Of a DNA stretch of 26,073 nucleotides, positions 24,120 to 26,073 are shown piece after piece. Position 1 is the stretch's first letter. Each line of letters opens with the position of its first letter. The notes under the pieces were generated by a model, which worked only from the letters and a program-made list of their open reading frames with translations, searched no databases and was not told where the DNA came from. Where the stretch lies: the NCBI GenBank assembly GCA_964367945.1, contig CAYIZZ010000018.1:1-26073 (forward strand), read 5' to 3'. The translations under genes and the position numbers were made by a program. Source of the stretch: JAAYCI01 sp964367945 (GTDB lineage: Bacteria; Bacillota; Clostridia; Oscillospirales; Ruminococcaceae).

Positions 24120-24161
24120 GTGTATATACTATATATACACTATGCACATATCATTTGTCAA
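24120..24161 (-). promoter_or_regulatory. Promoter with GntR operator overlapping the -10
   Basis: On the minus strand TTGACA (24161-24156), 18-bp spacer, TATATA (24137-24132). A 21-bp dyad with 9-bp perfect arms, GTGTATATA (24120-24128) and TATATACAC (24132-24140), covers the -10. Binding would block the promoter and give autorepression, as in known YtrA-type regulators. Confidence 0.85.
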
Positions 24162-24183
24162 GCCATTTAAGTATTTTCAGCAC

Positions 24184-24217
24184 AAAAAAGCATCCCTGCC
24201 GATTATAGGCGGGGATG
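24184..24217 (-). terminator. Intrinsic terminator after thrS
   Basis: CATCCCTGCC (24191-24200) pairs with GGCGGGGATG (24208-24217) with one G-T pair. On the minus strand a T-run follows (plus-strand A-run 24184-24189). Confidence 0.9.
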
Positions 24218-24238
24218 TTTTAAAAGTAACTATATTAT

Positions 24239-26073
24239 TTATAGGTTGCGTGCATTTATTTCTTCCACTGTTGCGGTGATGAAATCTTCTACCGGTTTCA
24301 CGCCGCCTGCACCTTCTTTGCGAGCACGAACTGCCACAGTGCCTGCTTCCATCTCTTTGTCACCCATGACAAGCATGTACGGTATGCGTTTCAGCTGGCC
24401 TTCACGGATTTTATAGTTCATTTTTTCGTTGCGATAGTCGCCTTCTACGCGGATACCTTTTTCTTCCAGCTGTGCTTGGACTTTACGCGCATAGTCGTGG
24501 TGTGCCTCGCTGATGGGCACCAAAAGCACCTGCACCGGTGCCAGCCATGTTGGGAACGCTCCGGCAAAATGCTCAATCAAAATTCCGATAAAGCGTTCAA
24601 TTGATCCCAAAACTGTGCGGTGAATCATCACGGGACGATGGCGCTCGCCATCTTCACCAACATACTCAAGATCGAACCTTTCCGGCATTTGGAAGTCCAG
24701 CTGAATTGTAGCGCACTGCCATGTACGACCGATGGCATCATGCAAATGAAAGTCCAGCTTCGGGCCATAAAATGCACCGTCGCCTTCATTCAGTGTATAT
24801 GTACGTCCGGACTCTTCAATAGACTCGCGCAAAGCATCTGTGGCAAATTCCCACACACTTTCGTCGCCCATATGATCTTCCGGCATGGTGGATAGCTCGA
24901 TATGATACGAGAAACCAAACTTCGAATACACTTCGTCGACTAAATCCATGACACCTTTTACTTCGTCTTTTATTTGATCTTTAGTCATAAAAATATGTGC
25001 ATCATCTTGGGTGAAGGCACGCACACGCATCAGTCCATGTAAAGCACCGGACATCTCATGGCGATGCACAAGGCCCAGCTCAGCCATGCGAATAGGCAAT
25101 TCTCTGTATGAATGTAGGCTGTTTTTGTACACCAGCATACCGCCGGGACAGTTCATAGGTTTCACTGCAAACGGTGTCTCGTCTATTTCAGTGGTATACA
25201 TATTATCTTTATAGTGGTCCCAGTGTCCACTGCGCAGCCACAAGTTTTGGTTCAAAATAACCGGGGTGGATATTTCAGTATATCCTGCGTTTTTATGTGC
25301 TTCGTCCCAATAGCGCATCAGTTCCTTGCGCACAATCATTCCATTTGGCAAAAAGAATGGAAAGCCCGGTCCTTCTTCCATCATTGCAAATAAACCCAGC
25401 TCTTTACCCAGGCGGCGATGGTCACGTTTTTTAGCTTCTTCCAGCATAACTAAATATGCATCCAGCTCGGCTTGTTTCGGATAAGCTGTGCCGTATACGC
25501 GTGATAACATGGCAAGTTTCGCATCACCATGCCAATATGCACCGGTAGCACTGGTCAGTTTAATCGCTTTTAGCTGAGATGTATTCATCATATGTGGTCC
25601 TGCACATAAATCCACAAACTCACCTTGGCTATATAGACTTATCTGCTGGCCGGCATCCGCATGTTTTTGCATAAGCTCCAGCTTATATGGCTGGTCCTTG
25701 AATATTTCTCTTGCCTCGTCTGGAGATACTTCTTTGCGCTCAATCGCCAAGGCTTCTTTTACAATTTTTTTCATCTCGGCTTCAATTTTTTCAAGGTCTT
25801 CGGTGGTGATGGCCGGCTGAATATCAAAGTCGTAGTAAAATCCATTGTCAATGGCAGGGCCGATAGCAAACTTTGCACCGGGGTATAGTCTCAACACTGC
25901 TTGTGCCAACACATGGCTTGCAGAGTGCCAAAAAGCATGTTTTCCGTCAGCGTCATCAAATGTGCAGATTTCCAGCGTGCAATCCGCGTTTATTTCTGCT
26001 CGCAAATCACATATCTCACCATCAATTCTTCCCGAACATGCAGCTTTAGCCAGTTTTTGGCCTAAAGTACGTG
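24239..26073 (-). CDS. thrS: Threonyl-tRNA synthetase (5' end beyond window)
   Basis: Charges tRNA-Thr with threonine. The frame is open to the window edge, so the N-terminal TGS domain is incomplete; the codons near 26005 include an internal TTG, not a true start. Editing domain motifs are HSASH and DLCAGPH. Catalytic domain zinc ligands are in NCPGGM (Cys), DDAHIF (His) and MIHRTVLGS (His). The class II motif 2 region is HRHEMSGALHGLMRVRAFTQ. The anticodon-binding domain occupies the last 110 residues. The usual full length is about 640; roughly 30 residues are missing. It lies on the minus strand with a terminator after it; any T-box leader lies outside the window. Confidence 0.97.
   Translation of the reverse strand, partial: RTLGQKLAKAACSGRIDGEICDLRAEINADCTLEICTFDDADGKHAFWHSASHVLAQAVLRLYPGAKFAIGPAIDNGFYYDFDIQPAITTEDLEKIEAEMKKIVKEALAIERKEVSPDEAREIFKDQPYKLELMQKHADAGQQISLYSQGEFVDLCAGPHMMNTSQLKAIKLTSATGAYWHGDAKLAMLSRVYGTAYPKQAELDAYLVMLEEAKKRDHRRLGKELGLFAMMEEGPGFPFFLPNGMIVRKELMRYWDEAHKNAGYTEISTPVILNQNLWLRSGHWDHYKDNMYTTEIDETPFAVKPMNCPGGMLVYKNSLHSYRELPIRMAELGLVHRHEMSGALHGLMRVRAFTQDDAHIFMTKDQIKDEVKGVMDLVDEVYSKFGFSYHIELSTMPEDHMGDESVWEFATDALRESIEESGRTYTLNEGDGAFYGPKLDFHLHDAIGRTWQCATIQLDFQMPERFDLEYVGEDGERHRPVMIHRTVLGSIERFIGILIEHFAGAFPTWLAPVQVLLVPISEAHHDYARKVQAQLEEKGIRVEGDYRNEKMNYKIREGQLKRIPYMLVMGDKEMEAGTVAVRARKEGAGGVKPVEDFITATVEEINARNL

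Overview
The window looks like a Clostridia-type (low-to-moderate GC Firmicutes) chromosome segment. Evidence: strong GGAGG-type ribosome sites with some GTG starts, consensus TTGaca/TATaaT promoters, many intrinsic terminators, and Firmicutes-typical gene pairs (zapA next to a long peptidase U32; DUF4321 next to maf; a YtrA-type GntR gene next to an ABC exporter; the TIGR03916 radical SAM / TIGR03915 pair). The genus cannot be told from this sequence. No rRNA, tRNA, CRISPR array, insertion sequence or phage gene was found.

Layout. (1) 1-1382, plus strand: the 3' end of a GT-C-like membrane protein and a small membrane-anchored protein, closed by a bidirectional terminator. (2) 1460-6976, minus strand: zapA, peptidase U32, dut, DUF4321, maf, then minD-like and mgsA-like genes behind their own promoter. 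This resembles a reduced maf/mre/min division cluster with mreBCD and minC absent. (3) 7115-11600, plus strand: glycogen phosphorylase and a cytosolic GH13 amylase/neopullulanase, convergent with a SARP/BTAD regulator that carries a degenerate GGDEF-like tail (11672-12862). (4) 13130-16439: a DUF4367-like membrane-anchored protein and an HtrA protease on the minus strand, divergent from an AroB-fold protein that has lost most substrate-binding residues. (5) 16750-18658: HU and an SLC45/GPH-like sugar transporter. (6) 18658-22138: a LexA/HdiR-like self-cleaving repressor, a divergent two-TM small protein, and downstream the radical SAM / TIGR03915 DNA-repair pair. (7) 22178-24161, minus strand: a GntR-ABC exporter operon with its operator. 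(8) 24191-26073, minus strand: threonyl-tRNA synthetase, cut by the window end.

The most interesting region is 18950-22140. Between the S24-type repressor and the divergent small membrane protein lie four copies of the dyad ACAA-N7-TTGT, with starts 30, 29 and 31 bp apart. Two copies sit exactly in the -35/-10 spacers of the two divergent promoters, as in a phage-like switch. A copy differing at one of 15 positions from array copy 3 lies on the -35 of the minD-mgsA promoter 16 kb away. Together with the downstream repair pair, whose second member has an unusual Cys-rich N-terminus, this suggests a damage-responsive regulon linking a DNA-repair module with cell-surface or division functions. 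The proposal is inference from sequence only.

A second theme is enzymes with altered active sites. The AroB-like protein keeps its metal ligands but loses D146, K152, R130, R264, N268 and H275 equivalents. The MgsA-like protein has Gly and Asn where the two catalytic Asp should be. The MinD-like ATPase lacks the switch I aspartates.
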